Assembly (NCBI GenBank): GCA_028819215.1
Contig: JAPPMG010000042.1
Coordinates: 1 to 64,000, forward strand
Source of the DNA: Bryobacterales bacterium
Lineage (GTDB): Bacteria > Acidobacteriota > Terriglobia > Bryobacterales > UBA6623
Direction of reading: 5' to 3'
DNA length: 64,000 nt
Positions 36,535 through 45,173 of this stretch are shown one piece after another; position 1 is the first letter of the stretch; each line of letters opens with the position of its first letter. The notes under the pieces are model-generated. The model saw only the letters and a program-made list of their open reading frames with translations. It did not search any database and was not told where the DNA came from. Made by a program: the position numbers and the translations under genes.

Positions 36535-36941
36535 CCCTGCCGGACATCTACCTGCTGGCGCATTCATACAACAATCGCGTGCCGCATCACTAGGCCGCCG
36601 AACGCTGTTGCGAGGGTCTGGTCAACGGTGCGGAGCGAGTTGGTGTTCCATGGATGGTTTCGACAGGCTTCGTGCGAGCAATGACACACCCAAGGGCGGT
36701 GAAGGCACCCAACTCGGCGGCGGACGCCATCGCGTACATCAAGAATTGGTTTCAGTGCGCTCACGTCACGCCAATCAACCCTGGTACAGAGCATCTGGCA
36801 CACTTCCAGCAGAATCTAGCCGGCGGCGGCGTCGGAGCCAACCTAGTGACGGACTCCCACATCGCCGCCTTGGCAATGGAGCATCAGGCGGAAGTCCACT
36901 CGAACGATTCCGACTTCAGCCGGTTTCCCGGCCTGCCGTGA
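36531..36941 (+). pseudogene. VapC-type PIN-domain toxin, interrupted
   Basis: Starts GTG 36531 (overlapping the antitoxin stop) with LPDIYLLAHSYNN, the first acidic PIN motif. An in-frame TAG at 36591-36593 breaks it after residue 20. Past it the frame continues normally: VSTGFVRAMTHPRAV, NLVTDSHIAALAMEH (third acidic motif), HSNDSDFSRFPGLP. One stop alone separates it from a complete ~136-residue VapC ribonuclease. A natural point mutation is the simplest reading. Confidence 0.8.
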
Positions 36942-37055
36942 CGAGACCCGCTCAGCCGCGGCCAAAGCCGCAAATCGATCGCACGACCCCTTGGACCCGT
37001 CCCCTAGGGTCCGTTGTCTGTACCTATGCCTGTGGCACAATACCTCCATTCCGTA

Positions 37056-38690
37056 ATGAAACGCTTGGCCCCTACCTGTCTATTGCTGCTTGCAACCGTT
37101 GCGGCCCCGTGCGCCAACAAGCCCGAACGCGTCGAGTGGTTTCGGGACCTCGGGCTCGGCCTGTTCATCCACTGGAGCCTTGACAGCCAGATCACCTCCG
37201 TCATCAGCCACGCCATGGTCGGTGCAGACGAAGAGTTCCTAGAACGCTACGTGACGGAACTGCCGCGCAGTTTCAATCCCAAGGAATTCGACCCGCGCGA
37301 ATGGGCGCGGGTCGCCAGGCTGGCGGGTTTCCGCTATGTCGTCTTCACGGCCAAGCACCACTCGGGATTCTGCATGTTCGACACCGCCACCACGGACTTC
37401 AACATCGTCAACACTCCGTTTGGGCGCGACACAGCGAAAGAGATCGCAGAGGCGTTCCGAGCCGAGGGGATCGCTGTCGGATGGTACTTCTCGCCTGACG
37501 ATTTCCACTTCCTGTACCGCCAGGGCACGCTCATCAGCCGACTCCGGGCCGAGGTGCTCCCTCCGAACAACCCCGGCCTGCTGGAACTCAACCTCGCCCA
37601 AGAGCGAGAACTGATGACCAACTACGGACCGATCGACGTGGTCTTCTTCGACCCGCCGACCGGCTCACCGGTGCCGCGAGACGAGATCGTCGAAGAGATG
37701 AAGCAACTGATCTGGGAGATCTCGCCTGACACCGTAGTGACGCGGGGAGAGATCGAGACACCCGAGCAGTACACCCCAGGGGTTCCCTTGGAGGGAGCTT
37801 GGGAAGGCAACATGACGATGGGCACGCAGTGGCAGTACCGCGGCACGAACGAGCACTACAAGTCGGGCGGCGTGCTGATCGGGGCCTGGATCGAGACCCG
37901 CGCCAAGGGCGGCAACTTCCTGCTCAACATCGGCCCGATGCCAAACGGCGCACTGCCGGTCGAGCAAGAGGCGCGGATGCGCGAGATGGCGCTGTGGAAC
38001 ATCGTCAACGCCGAGGCCGTCGGCAAGGTCCGACCTTGGGTGATCACCAACGAGGGCGACGTGTGGTTCACCAAGGCCAGGGACGCAGACACCGTATATG
38101 CCTTCGTGCCTGGCACCGATTGGACTTGGGGCACGCGCAAGACCGTGACGCTGCAATCGGTCAAGGCCTCCGAGGAAACGACCGTGCGCGTGCTAGGCCA
38201 AAACGAGAAAGTGCTGGAATACCGGCCCGAAGTCACGCCACAAACCGACTGGGAGCAGACCTCGGCGGGTCTCCGCATCACGGCTTATCGAGCCCAGCGG
38301 CTCTACAACGACAGGCGCTGGCCGAATCCTGTCGTGCTCAAGATCACCGACGCCATGCCAGGCCTCGAGCCGCCGGAAGTGCAGACCCACAGTGACGCAT
38401 CATGGGAGGGCGCTGGAGCGCTTCTGCGCGCCGATCTGAAAGCTCTAGGAGATGCGCAGACGGTGCGCGTCGGATTCGAATACAGGCGCAAGAAGAGCAC
38501 TGCCGAGATGTACGAGGACGACGACCCGTGGAAGGTGGTCGGCAAGAAGTTAGCGCCGATGTCCGCGCCGGGCGAGTTCTCGGCTAGGCTGGCTCGCATC
38601 GACACCAAGCGCTCCTGGGAATACCGCGCTGTGGTCGAACATCCCAAGGTCCGGCTCTACGGACAGGCGGCGACGCTGGCGGCGAAGTGA
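37056..38690 (+). CDS. Secreted alpha-L-fucosidase (GH29)
   Basis: 544 residues from ATG 37056 with a signal peptide (MKRLAPTCLLLLATVAAPC). GH29 blocks are clear: WFRDLGLGLFIHWSL, FDPREWARVARLAGFRYVVFTAKHHSGFCMFDT, and YGPIDVVFFD where Asp199 is the likely nucleophile. NFLLNIGPMPNGALP is another family motif, followed by a C-terminal beta-sandwich. It should release fucose from fucosylated or sulfated glycans in the periplasm. The GH88/105-like gene begins one base after its stop. The next carbohydrate gene suggests a joint role with the sulfatases. Confidence 0.93.
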   Translation: MKRLAPTCLLLLATVAAPCANKPERVEWFRDLGLGLFIHWSLDSQITSVISHAMVGADEEFLERYVTELPRSFNPKEFDPREWARVARLAGFRYVVFTAKHHSGFCMFDTATTDFNIVNTPFGRDTAKEIAEAFRAEGIAVGWYFSPDDFHFLYRQGTLISRLRAEVLPPNNPGLLELNLAQERELMTNYGPIDVVFFDPPTGSPVPRDEIVEEMKQLIWEISPDTVVTRGEIETPEQYTPGVPLEGAWEGNMTMGTQWQYRGTNEHYKSGGVLIGAWIETRAKGGNFLLNIGPMPNGALPVEQEARMREMALWNIVNAEAVGKVRPWVITNEGDVWFTKARDADTVYAFVPGTDWTWGTRKTVTLQSVKASEETTVRVLGQNEKVLEYRPEVTPQTDWEQTSAGLRITAYRAQRLYNDRRWPNPVVLKITDAMPGLEPPEVQTHSDASWEGAGALLRADLKALGDAQTVRVGFEYRRKKSTAEMYEDDDPWKVVGKKLAPMSAPGEFSARLARIDTKRSWEYRAVVEHPKVRLYGQAATLAAK

Positions 38691-38691
38691 C

Positions 38692-40323
38692 ATGCCTGAA
38701 GCGGCACAGGATCGGAGAATCTCCGGCAGGAAGCTCTGCGGAACGCTGCCCGCCGCCGCGGCGCTATGTCTCGCCCTGCCGCCGCTGGCGGCGGCAGAGG
38801 TTTTCCACACGTCGATCGGTGTATCCGCGGCTGGCAGCCCGATCCGCGCCGGGATCGGCTGGCATCCAGCCGATTTCGCGGCCCCGGCACCGCGTATCTT
38901 GCTGGTTGCGGGGCTTGACGGAAGCCAAGAATCGGTTGACTTGGCAGCCGCGCTGCTGCGACACAGCGGGGACGGTCCGTTCGCCCTGTCGATCGTGTTG
39001 AACGCTTTTCCCGATCGGGAGCCCGTCGAACGCTTCCCGCCAATCGGTCCGGCCTATGGGGGAGATGCGGTAGAGGCCCAGTACCTGTGGCGCTTCGTGG
39101 GTACGTTGGCACCGGACTTGGTAGTTGACCTTCGTTTTGACGACAGGCCAAGCGCGCTCGCAGGTGCATTGCAGCGAGGCCTGTCGCCCGCAGATGTCGG
39201 GCGCGTGCCAGCTGCGACGCTGCGCCTCGCCGCCAATGGCAAGACTCTGGACGAGCTGCGGCGCGAAGCAACCGAAGTGCTGGCGGCGCTCGCGGGATCG
39301 CAGCCGCCTTCCGGGGCCCGCAGGGAGCTGCAGGACAGGGTTTCCCGCTCTCCGGTCGAAGTTGCCGGCCAGCTCGCGCTCGTCTACGGCCATACGCTTG
39401 ATACCGCCACGTACATTCCGGCACTGGCACTGATCGGTCGCCTGCGACTTGGCGATATCGCCGGCGAGAGTCCGTTAGCAGACGTCGAGCAGATCGTGGC
39501 ACCGTTTCTAGGCGGCAAGGCGTCGTTGGGCGACCGCCCGAGCGGAAGCACTATCTCGGGCCACTTGGTCTTCGCGGATCTATACGAGCGAACCAACAAT
39601 CCGGCTTACCTAGCCCTGGCGCGTGCGGCTGCTGATCTGGGATTTGAACCGGATGGCTCGCTGAAGAGTTCGATGCCGTCTCACAACGAGATGAGCGACT
39701 CGGTGTTCATGGGCTGCGCGATCCTTGCGCGCGTCGGGCGTCTCACCGGAGAGAAGCGCTACTTCGAAATGGCGTTGCGTCACCTGCGTTTCATGCAGGA
39801 TCTCGACCTGCGATCCGACGGGCTCTACCGTCATTCGCCCTTGGACGAAGCGGCTTGGGGCCGAGGCAACGGATTCCCGGCGCTGGGGCTGGCGCTCGCA
39901 TTGTCGGACTGGCCGAAGGAACATCCGGGCAGCGCCGAGGCACAGGCGTCATACCTAGCGCACATGCGCGCCATGGCACGGCATCAGGATCCGACTGGCA
40001 TGTGGCACCAAGTGGTGGATCGTCCCGAAAGCTACCGCGAATTCACATCCACGGCCATGACCGGCTTCGCCATCACCCGAGGCCTGCGGAGAGGCTGGCT
40101 CGATCGTGGCGAATTCGAGCCGGTAGCGAACCGCGCCTGGAAGGCGGTCCTGGCTCGGATCAAGTCAGACGCGACCCTAGTGGATGTATGTCGCAGCACG
40201 GGCAGGCAGACTTCGCTGCGAGCCTATTTCAACCGCGAGGCGATCCTGGGGCGCGATGACCGGGGCGGCGCGATGGCGCTGCTGTTCGCGACCGAGCGGG
40301 CCCGCTGGGAGAGCGAGCGCTAG
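38692..40323 (+). CDS. Secreted two-domain six-hairpin hydrolase (GH88/105-like)
   Basis: 543 residues, signal peptide to about residue 35. The C-terminal half carries the (alpha/alpha)6 GH88/105 pattern: SDSVFMGCAILAR, HSPLDEAAWGRGNGFPALGLALAL, MARHQDPTGMWHQVVD, FTSTAMTGFAI. Those enzymes remove unsaturated uronic acids or rhamnose from oligosaccharides. The N-terminal half (to about 230) is different: APRILLVAGLDGSQESVDL and PDLVVDLRF resemble an M14-type or esterase-like domain, not a GH part. It starts one base after the fucosidase stop, so it is in the same operon. Confidence 0.8.
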   Translation: MPEAAQDRRISGRKLCGTLPAAAALCLALPPLAAAEVFHTSIGVSAAGSPIRAGIGWHPADFAAPAPRILLVAGLDGSQESVDLAAALLRHSGDGPFALSIVLNAFPDREPVERFPPIGPAYGGDAVEAQYLWRFVGTLAPDLVVDLRFDDRPSALAGALQRGLSPADVGRVPAATLRLAANGKTLDELRREATEVLAALAGSQPPSGARRELQDRVSRSPVEVAGQLALVYGHTLDTATYIPALALIGRLRLGDIAGESPLADVEQIVAPFLGGKASLGDRPSGSTISGHLVFADLYERTNNPAYLALARAAADLGFEPDGSLKSSMPSHNEMSDSVFMGCAILARVGRLTGEKRYFEMALRHLRFMQDLDLRSDGLYRHSPLDEAAWGRGNGFPALGLALALSDWPKEHPGSAEAQASYLAHMRAMARHQDPTGMWHQVVDRPESYREFTSTAMTGFAITRGLRRGWLDRGEFEPVANRAWKAVLARIKSDATLVDVCRSTGRQTSLRAYFNREAILGRDDRGGAMALLFATERARWESER

Positions 40324-40336
40324 TCGGCCGCGGCCG

Positions 40337-41350
40337 TCACGACAGCGTAACTGGAGCGCCCCCGCTGGCCCGAGAGCGCCCCATCGCCAGGGCCATGGCG
40401 ACTGACTCCGCTGACTCTTCAGGCCGACAGTCCGCTGGCGGAACACCGCTCTCGCAGCTGTCGACGAAGCTCTGGAGTTCGCCAACGAAACCATCCTGCT
40501 CGGGCAGGTCAACCTCCGCCATACTCCCGTCGGAGCGGTACAAGGACAGCCCCGGCTTGTCAGAGCTGTAATCGAGCGTCCCGCCATCGCACACGATCGT
40601 GAACTCCATGGAGAACGGAAAGCTCTCCGGGTGATGCCACCCGCCGGTGATGATCACTGGCACCCCGTCGCCGTAGTCCAGACGCACCTCGACCACGTCA
40701 ATGCCCCGTTCCGGATCCTCCGGGCCGATCGCGCTGACTGCTTCGGGCTTGCCGAACAGGTGCCGGCAGTAGTCGAAATCGTGGATCAACAGGTCGAAGA
40801 CCCCTCCCCCGCTCCGCTCGAAATCCTTGAGCCACGCGCCCCAAGCCGGCGCAGCGCAGCGCCGCCGAAAGCAAGCGGCGCGCACCCTGCCAAGTTCCCC
40901 CGATAGGATCTTCGCCCTGGCGGCAACGTAAGCGGGGAAGTACCGCAGGACCTGGGCCACCATCAGCACCCGCCCTGCCGCAGCGGCGGCCTCGATCATC
41001 TCGGAGCAATCAGCCTCGGTCAGTGCCATGGGCTTCTCCACCAGCACGTGCTTGCCGGCAGCGAGCGCCCTCAGGGCCAGCGGCTTGTGCAGATCCGTGG
41101 GAGTGCAAATGTCCACAGCTTCAACGCGGACATCGTCAATGAGATCCTCGGCTCGCTTGTAGCGGGCGGCCGAGCCGAAATCTATCTGCCCACCTCCGCG
41201 GTCCAGATTCCCGCCGACGTCGCCAAGGTCGCCGGAGAGCTTCCGGTCGCTCGAGCTCGAGACGGCCGCCAACTCATAGCCGCGCACTTCGCGGTAGGCC
41301 TCCAAATGCGTGCTGCCCATGAACCCTAGGCCAATTACACCGATCCGCAC
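40337..41350 (-). CDS. Gfo/Idh/MocA-family oxidoreductase
   Basis: 337 residues from GTG 41350, chosen because AGAGGGGG lies about ten bases upstream and the protein then starts with the NAD-binding motif VRIGVIGLGFMGSTHLEAY. VDICTPTDLHKPLALRALAAGKHVLVEKPMALT carries the conserved EKP Lys. FDLLIHDFDYCRHLFGKP is the C-terminal catalytic region with the His-Asp pair. It oxidises or reduces a sugar or inositol-type substrate with NAD(P). It is convergent with the GH operon and follows a GNAT gene on the minus strand. Confidence 0.9.
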   Translation of the reverse strand: MRIGVIGLGFMGSTHLEAYREVRGYELAAVSSSSDRKLSGDLGDVGGNLDRGGGQIDFGSAARYKRAEDLIDDVRVEAVDICTPTDLHKPLALRALAAGKHVLVEKPMALTEADCSEMIEAAAAAGRVLMVAQVLRYFPAYVAARAKILSGELGRVRAACFRRRCAAPAWGAWLKDFERSGGGVFDLLIHDFDYCRHLFGKPEAVSAIGPEDPERGIDVVEVRLDYGDGVPVIITGGWHHPESFPFSMEFTIVCDGGTLDYSSDKPGLSLYRSDGSMAEVDLPEQDGFVGELQSFVDSCESGVPPADCRPEESAESVAMALAMGRSRASGGAPVTLS

Positions 41351-41400
41351 AATCGATCCCCCTCTTCTCTCATCAAAGCCAAGCCCAGCTGGGCACCCGA

Positions 41401-42354
41401 TCAAGCACGAGTCCAGACGAACGCCGGAAAGGACGCCAGGGCCCTGAACCCTGCGCGCTCGTAAAGCTGGACGGCACGCTCGTTGGACGCGGTCACGGTC
41501 AGACTCACGGCATCGCATCCGGCCCGTCGGAAACCGTCCACGGCCCGCCGCAGCAGCTCCGAGCCGATGCCGAAACCGCGCCAGTCGGGAGCCACGCAAA
41601 GCTGGGTAAGGTGTCCGACGCTAGCGCCCACCATTCTTCCCAGACAGATTCCCCGCAACGTTGGCGATGACGCTTGCCGGGCGACGAGGCTGGCCTCCGG
41701 CAAGAACCGCCCTCTACTGCCCCTGTTGATCGTTTGCTGCAGGAATCGCTCCGCGCTGCAAACGCTGCGATACTCCTCGGTGACGCTGGCATCGACGTGC
41801 CCGGCATATGCTTCGGCAATCAGTTCTGAGGCGGGCTGCAACTGTGAGTCCGTCCACGGCAAGAATCGCATGCTCGGATCGACCGGGCCCGGCGAGGGCA
41901 ACGCGTCGCATGACTCCCTGATCATCAGTTGCCGCGGATAGACCTGCAGATCGCCTCGGACGCCCATCTGTACGTCTGGAAACGCATCCAGGCTTGCCAA
42001 CTGGCCTTCGACACGCTTGACCCCTGAAACCTGGAAGGCCGTGGCTACGGTCATTTCGAGCAGAGCCCCCTCAAGGTAAGGCACCCGATGAGCCGGCAGC
42101 ACGAACACTTCCCCGACCACTGCCTTGCTGCCCTGCAGCATGAAATAGCTGTAGCCAACCGGGGAGCCGCCGACCACCGCCGCCAAGCCAGCCAAGCAGC
42201 GCTGATCGAGCAAGCGGCGAATCTCATTGGTAGCGTCCCGATTGTCCCAAGCCAGCCGCTTAAGCCAATTCGCCCGCTGGGCTTCCAGCACTGGTTCTAG
42301 GTCCGGTCCGCGAAGATAATCGAGGTCCACCAGTCTGCCGATCGACTGCCGCAT
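41401..42354 (-). CDS. GNAT-family acetyltransferase, probably two-domain
   Basis: 317 residues from ATG 42354 (MRQSIGRLVDLDYL). The C-terminal half has the acetyl-CoA motif LCVAPDWRGFGIGSELLRRAVDGF and AVSLTVTASNERAVQLYERAGF. The N-terminal half (GYSYFMLQGSKAVVGEVFVLPAHR, then a break) looks like a degenerate second GNAT fold, suggesting a tandem protein. The acceptor is unknown. It lies 51 bases from the Gfo/Idh gene and 73 from the thiolase, on the same strand. Confidence 0.82.
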   Translation of the reverse strand: MRQSIGRLVDLDYLRGPDLEPVLEAQRANWLKRLAWDNRDATNEIRRLLDQRCLAGLAAVVGGSPVGYSYFMLQGSKAVVGEVFVLPAHRVPYLEGALLEMTVATAFQVSGVKRVEGQLASLDAFPDVQMGVRGDLQVYPRQLMIRESCDALPSPGPVDPSMRFLPWTDSQLQPASELIAEAYAGHVDASVTEEYRSVCSAERFLQQTINRGSRGRFLPEASLVARQASSPTLRGICLGRMVGASVGHLTQLCVAPDWRGFGIGSELLRRAVDGFRRAGCDAVSLTVTASNERAVQLYERAGFRALASFPAFVWTRA

Positions 42355-42427
42355 CAACGAGCCCCTGTCAGTGCGCCGCTGCCCTCCGCTGACAACCGCC
42401 CGCAAAACTTCCCGGTGGACTCGGCCA

Positions 42428-43609
42428 TCAGTTGGCCCCCACCACGGAAACGAAGCTGACGCAACGTCCGGGGGCCCCGCCGAGATTGTGCGTCAATCCA
42501 AGCCTTGGCGCTTCGACCTGCCTAGGGCCGGCCTCGCCACGGAACTGCAGCCACATCTCGTACATCATGCGGAGCCCGCTGGCGCCGATCGGATGCCCGA
42601 AGCTCTTCAGTCCGCCATCAGGATTGACCGGCTGAGCGCCGCCGATCTCGAACCGACCGTCCAAGGTGTCCCGCCAAGCCGTGCCCCGCGCGGAAAACCC
42701 TAGGTCCTCCATCAGCACCAATTCGGTCGGGGTGAAGCAGTCATGGACCTCGGCCAGCGAGATTTCATCGCGAGCGTTGCGAACGCCAGCCTGCGCATAG
42801 GCGTCTGCCGCGCTGGCCACGACTTCGGGGAACGTTGTGTAGTCGTAGTCTTGGCGCTTGGCACCATCAGCCGGGCCGGCGATGAACGACAGCGCCTTGA
42901 TCAGCAGTGGGTTATCGGTGTACTTGTGGGCATCCTCGCTGCGGCACAGAATCGCAGCCGATGCCCCGTCGCTGACACCCGAGCAATCAAACACTCCGAG
43001 CATGCCCGCCACTTTCGGCGCATTCTCGATGGTCGCCTCAGGCACTTCCCGCTGGTACTGCGCCTTGGGATTGCGCGCCCCGTTGGCGTGGTTCTTGTAA
43101 GCGATCCTGGTCAGAACCCGGCGCAGGGTGTCCGTGTCCAATCCGTACTTCTTGGAGTAGGCAGGCGCCAAGAGCGAGAAGGTGGCCGGCGCGGTCATGG
43201 AGGACTGCGTGCCATCGGTTGGCGTTCCACCTGCCGAGGCTAGACCTGAGTAGCCCGAGTCCTTCAGCTTCTCGACGCCGATCGCCATCACCAAGTCGTA
43301 GGCCCCGCAAGCTACCGCGTAGGCCGCGTTGCGGATTGCCTCGCTGCCGGTGGCGCAGAAGTTCTCCACGCGAGTGATCGGCCGGTAGCCAGTCTTCAGC
43401 GGCTCTGAGAGCAGCAGGCCGGAGCGCCCGCTGGTCAGCGTTCCCATCCAATAGGCGTCAATGGCCTCGCGCTCGATGTTCGCGGAACGGCAAGCCTCCA
43501 ACGCCGCCTCCACGAGCAGCTCGTTCGCCCCGCGGTCCCAATGCTCGCCGAAGCGGGTGCATCCCATCCCCACGATGGCAACACGATCCCGGATTCCGTT
43601 GCTAGGCAT
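42428..43609 (-). CDS. Thiolase-superfamily acetyl-CoA acetyltransferase
   Basis: 393 residues from ATG 43609 (MPSNGIRDRVAIVGMG). The active-site Cys85 lies in ENFCATGSEA; SFGHPIGASGL supplies the catalytic His, and HNLGGAPG ends the fold. This is the SCP2/archaeal-like thiolase group, which condenses two acetyl-CoA or thiolyses acyl-CoA. Usually such thiolases work with a DUF35 partner that has a zinc ribbon. Here that partner is fused to the HMG-CoA-synthase-like gene 28 bases upstream. It is therefore likely to be one complex. Confidence 0.9.
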   Translation of the reverse strand: MPSNGIRDRVAIVGMGCTRFGEHWDRGANELLVEAALEACRSANIEREAIDAYWMGTLTSGRSGLLLSEPLKTGYRPITRVENFCATGSEAIRNAAYAVACGAYDLVMAIGVEKLKDSGYSGLASAGGTPTDGTQSSMTAPATFSLLAPAYSKKYGLDTDTLRRVLTRIAYKNHANGARNPKAQYQREVPEATIENAPKVAGMLGVFDCSGVSDGASAAILCRSEDAHKYTDNPLLIKALSFIAGPADGAKRQDYDYTTFPEVVASAADAYAQAGVRNARDEISLAEVHDCFTPTELVLMEDLGFSARGTAWRDTLDGRFEIGGAQPVNPDGGLKSFGHPIGASGLRMMYEMWLQFRGEAGPRQVEAPRLGLTHNLGGAPGRCVSFVSVVGAN

Positions 43610-43637
43610 GCGCGTCAGACCTCCTTCGGACTTGATT

Positions 43638-45026
43638 CTAACGCCGCGGGCGCGCCTTCCAGAAATAGTTCCGGACGCCATCGGCAGTGTACAGGCGGCG
43701 GAACGTCATTTCCAACTCCTGCCCAATCTCTACCTTCTTGGGGTCGACATCGGCAAGTTCACAGGCGAACCGACCGCCCTGGTCGTAGTCGATCACCGCT
43801 GCCACCACTGGCGGCTGTAGCGAGTATGCCAGATGATCGACCGTGTAGGTGGCGACCCGAGCAGTCGCGTCGGCGTACGGTACTTCGTCCATCCAGTCGA
43901 CCGCGCCACACTGGACGCATACGACCTGGGGCGGCAGGTTGACGGCTCCGCAGGAGCGGCAGCGCGAACCGACGAAGGCGTACTTCCAGCGTTCCGAACG
44001 CCGCATCGGCGGTGCGGCAGGGCGGGGCGGATCGGGTCGTCTAGGCGGCTCGAAAGGCAGGATTTCCCGCCACTTCAGATAGGTCTCGTACGCAACGTCG
44101 GCGCGCTTGGACTGGATCCAATCAGCGACAGAGTGAACCGGGCGATGGTCGGCGATATGCTCGCTGGCTTGCACGATCAGCGCGCTTGCTCCGTCGGAGG
44201 CGCTGAGCACCGCCAACCTGTCCCCCGGCTCGGCCGAATCCAGCAGGCCAGCCAGCAGGAGCCCGGCATGAGCGGCCCCCGCCCGTCCCACGCTGCCAGA
44301 CAAGTCGTCGGCAAGCTGATCGGGCCGCAAACCCGCCGCCCGCGCAAACAGGCTCCCGACCTTGCGATGCCCGGAGTCCACGGCGACGAGCTTGAGATCG
44401 GAGGGCGCAAGGCCGGACTCTGCCAAGCTGCGCTCGAACGCGCTGCCGAGCGCCGGCACCAAGCGTTGCTGCGCGAAGCGCTCTTCCCACTGCCGCGCGA
44501 ACTGCTGCTCCGGGCCGCGCCAAACATCCAGCAACTCCTCTGCATGGGAACCGCTGCCAAGAATCCTCGCCGCCGCGCCTTCGTCGCCACCCACCAAGAA
44601 TGCACAGGCCGCATCCCCGCCCATCGCCTCGCGGGCTCCCATCGGCGCACCGACAACCACATCAGCGCAGCACACCAACGACGGCCTCCCGGCGCCGATC
44701 TCGGACGCAATCGCCAGCGCGGCCACGCCCGCCCCGCTCGATGATGAGAGATCCGCCAGCCGAGTCTCAGGCGGCAAATCGAGCGCCGCATGCACCCCGG
44801 CCGCGTTGAGCTTCTCTGCGTAAGCGTGGGAGGTTGAGGCGAACAACAGCGTGGCTGGGGCGGGCGCGCTTCCGCGCATCGCCTCGCGGCCCGCTTCGAC
44901 TGCTAGCGAGGTCGCGTCCTCGTCGAAATTGGCGATGGCTCGCTCGCCGCGTCCACCGCCTTCGAGGCGGGCCCGTTGCAGGCGGCAGTACGGAACGTAG
45001 GAGCCGTACCGCAGGATCCCGGCCAT
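43638..45026 (-). CDS. HMG-CoA-synthase-like protein fused to a DUF35 zinc-ribbon/OB domain
   Basis: 462 residues from ATG 45026 (MAGILRYGSYVPYCRL). Residues 1 to ~330 match the HMG-CoA synthase/KAS-III fold: ANFDEDATSLAVEAG with the acidic active-site area, AVDSGHRKVGSLFARAAGL and LAVLSASDGASALIV. The position of the catalytic Cys, usually in S-C-R-A-G, appears to be Ser97 (LSSSSGAG). The C-terminal ~120 residues are DUF35: four Cys as CRSCG and CVQCG, then an OB fold (VATYTVDHLAYSLQPPVVAAVIDYD). In archaea, thiolase, HMGCS and DUF35 are separate subunits; here two are fused next to the thiolase. The reaction is uncertain because of the missing Cys. Confidence 0.85.
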   Translation of the reverse strand: MAGILRYGSYVPYCRLQRARLEGGGRGERAIANFDEDATSLAVEAGREAMRGSAPAPATLLFASTSHAYAEKLNAAGVHAALDLPPETRLADLSSSSGAGVAALAIASEIGAGRPSLVCCADVVVGAPMGAREAMGGDAACAFLVGGDEGAAARILGSGSHAEELLDVWRGPEQQFARQWEERFAQQRLVPALGSAFERSLAESGLAPSDLKLVAVDSGHRKVGSLFARAAGLRPDQLADDLSGSVGRAGAAHAGLLLAGLLDSAEPGDRLAVLSASDGASALIVQASEHIADHRPVHSVADWIQSKRADVAYETYLKWREILPFEPPRRPDPPRPAAPPMRRSERWKYAFVGSRCRSCGAVNLPPQVVCVQCGAVDWMDEVPYADATARVATYTVDHLAYSLQPPVVAAVIDYDQGGRFACELADVDPKKVEIGQELEMTFRRLYTADGVRNYFWKARPRR

Positions 45027-45173
45027 GGTCCGGCCATTGTCGCACGGGCGCATTGCGGTCTGACAGAGCCCTACCGCTGTGCATTCCCCTTGCTCGGACT
45101 CCGTGGCACGTGCCGTCGAGGCGCGAGTGCTGGCAGTCCGTGCAATCGACTCTTTACACTGCAAGCAAGCTCA

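Noticed and set aside
723-36593. Recoding of TAG as Trp
   Set aside because: Intact conserved genes (ilvD, octahaem cytochrome, Tex, enolase-superfamily) end in TAG, and the affected genes also carry frameshifts or are mobile. Mutation explains them better.
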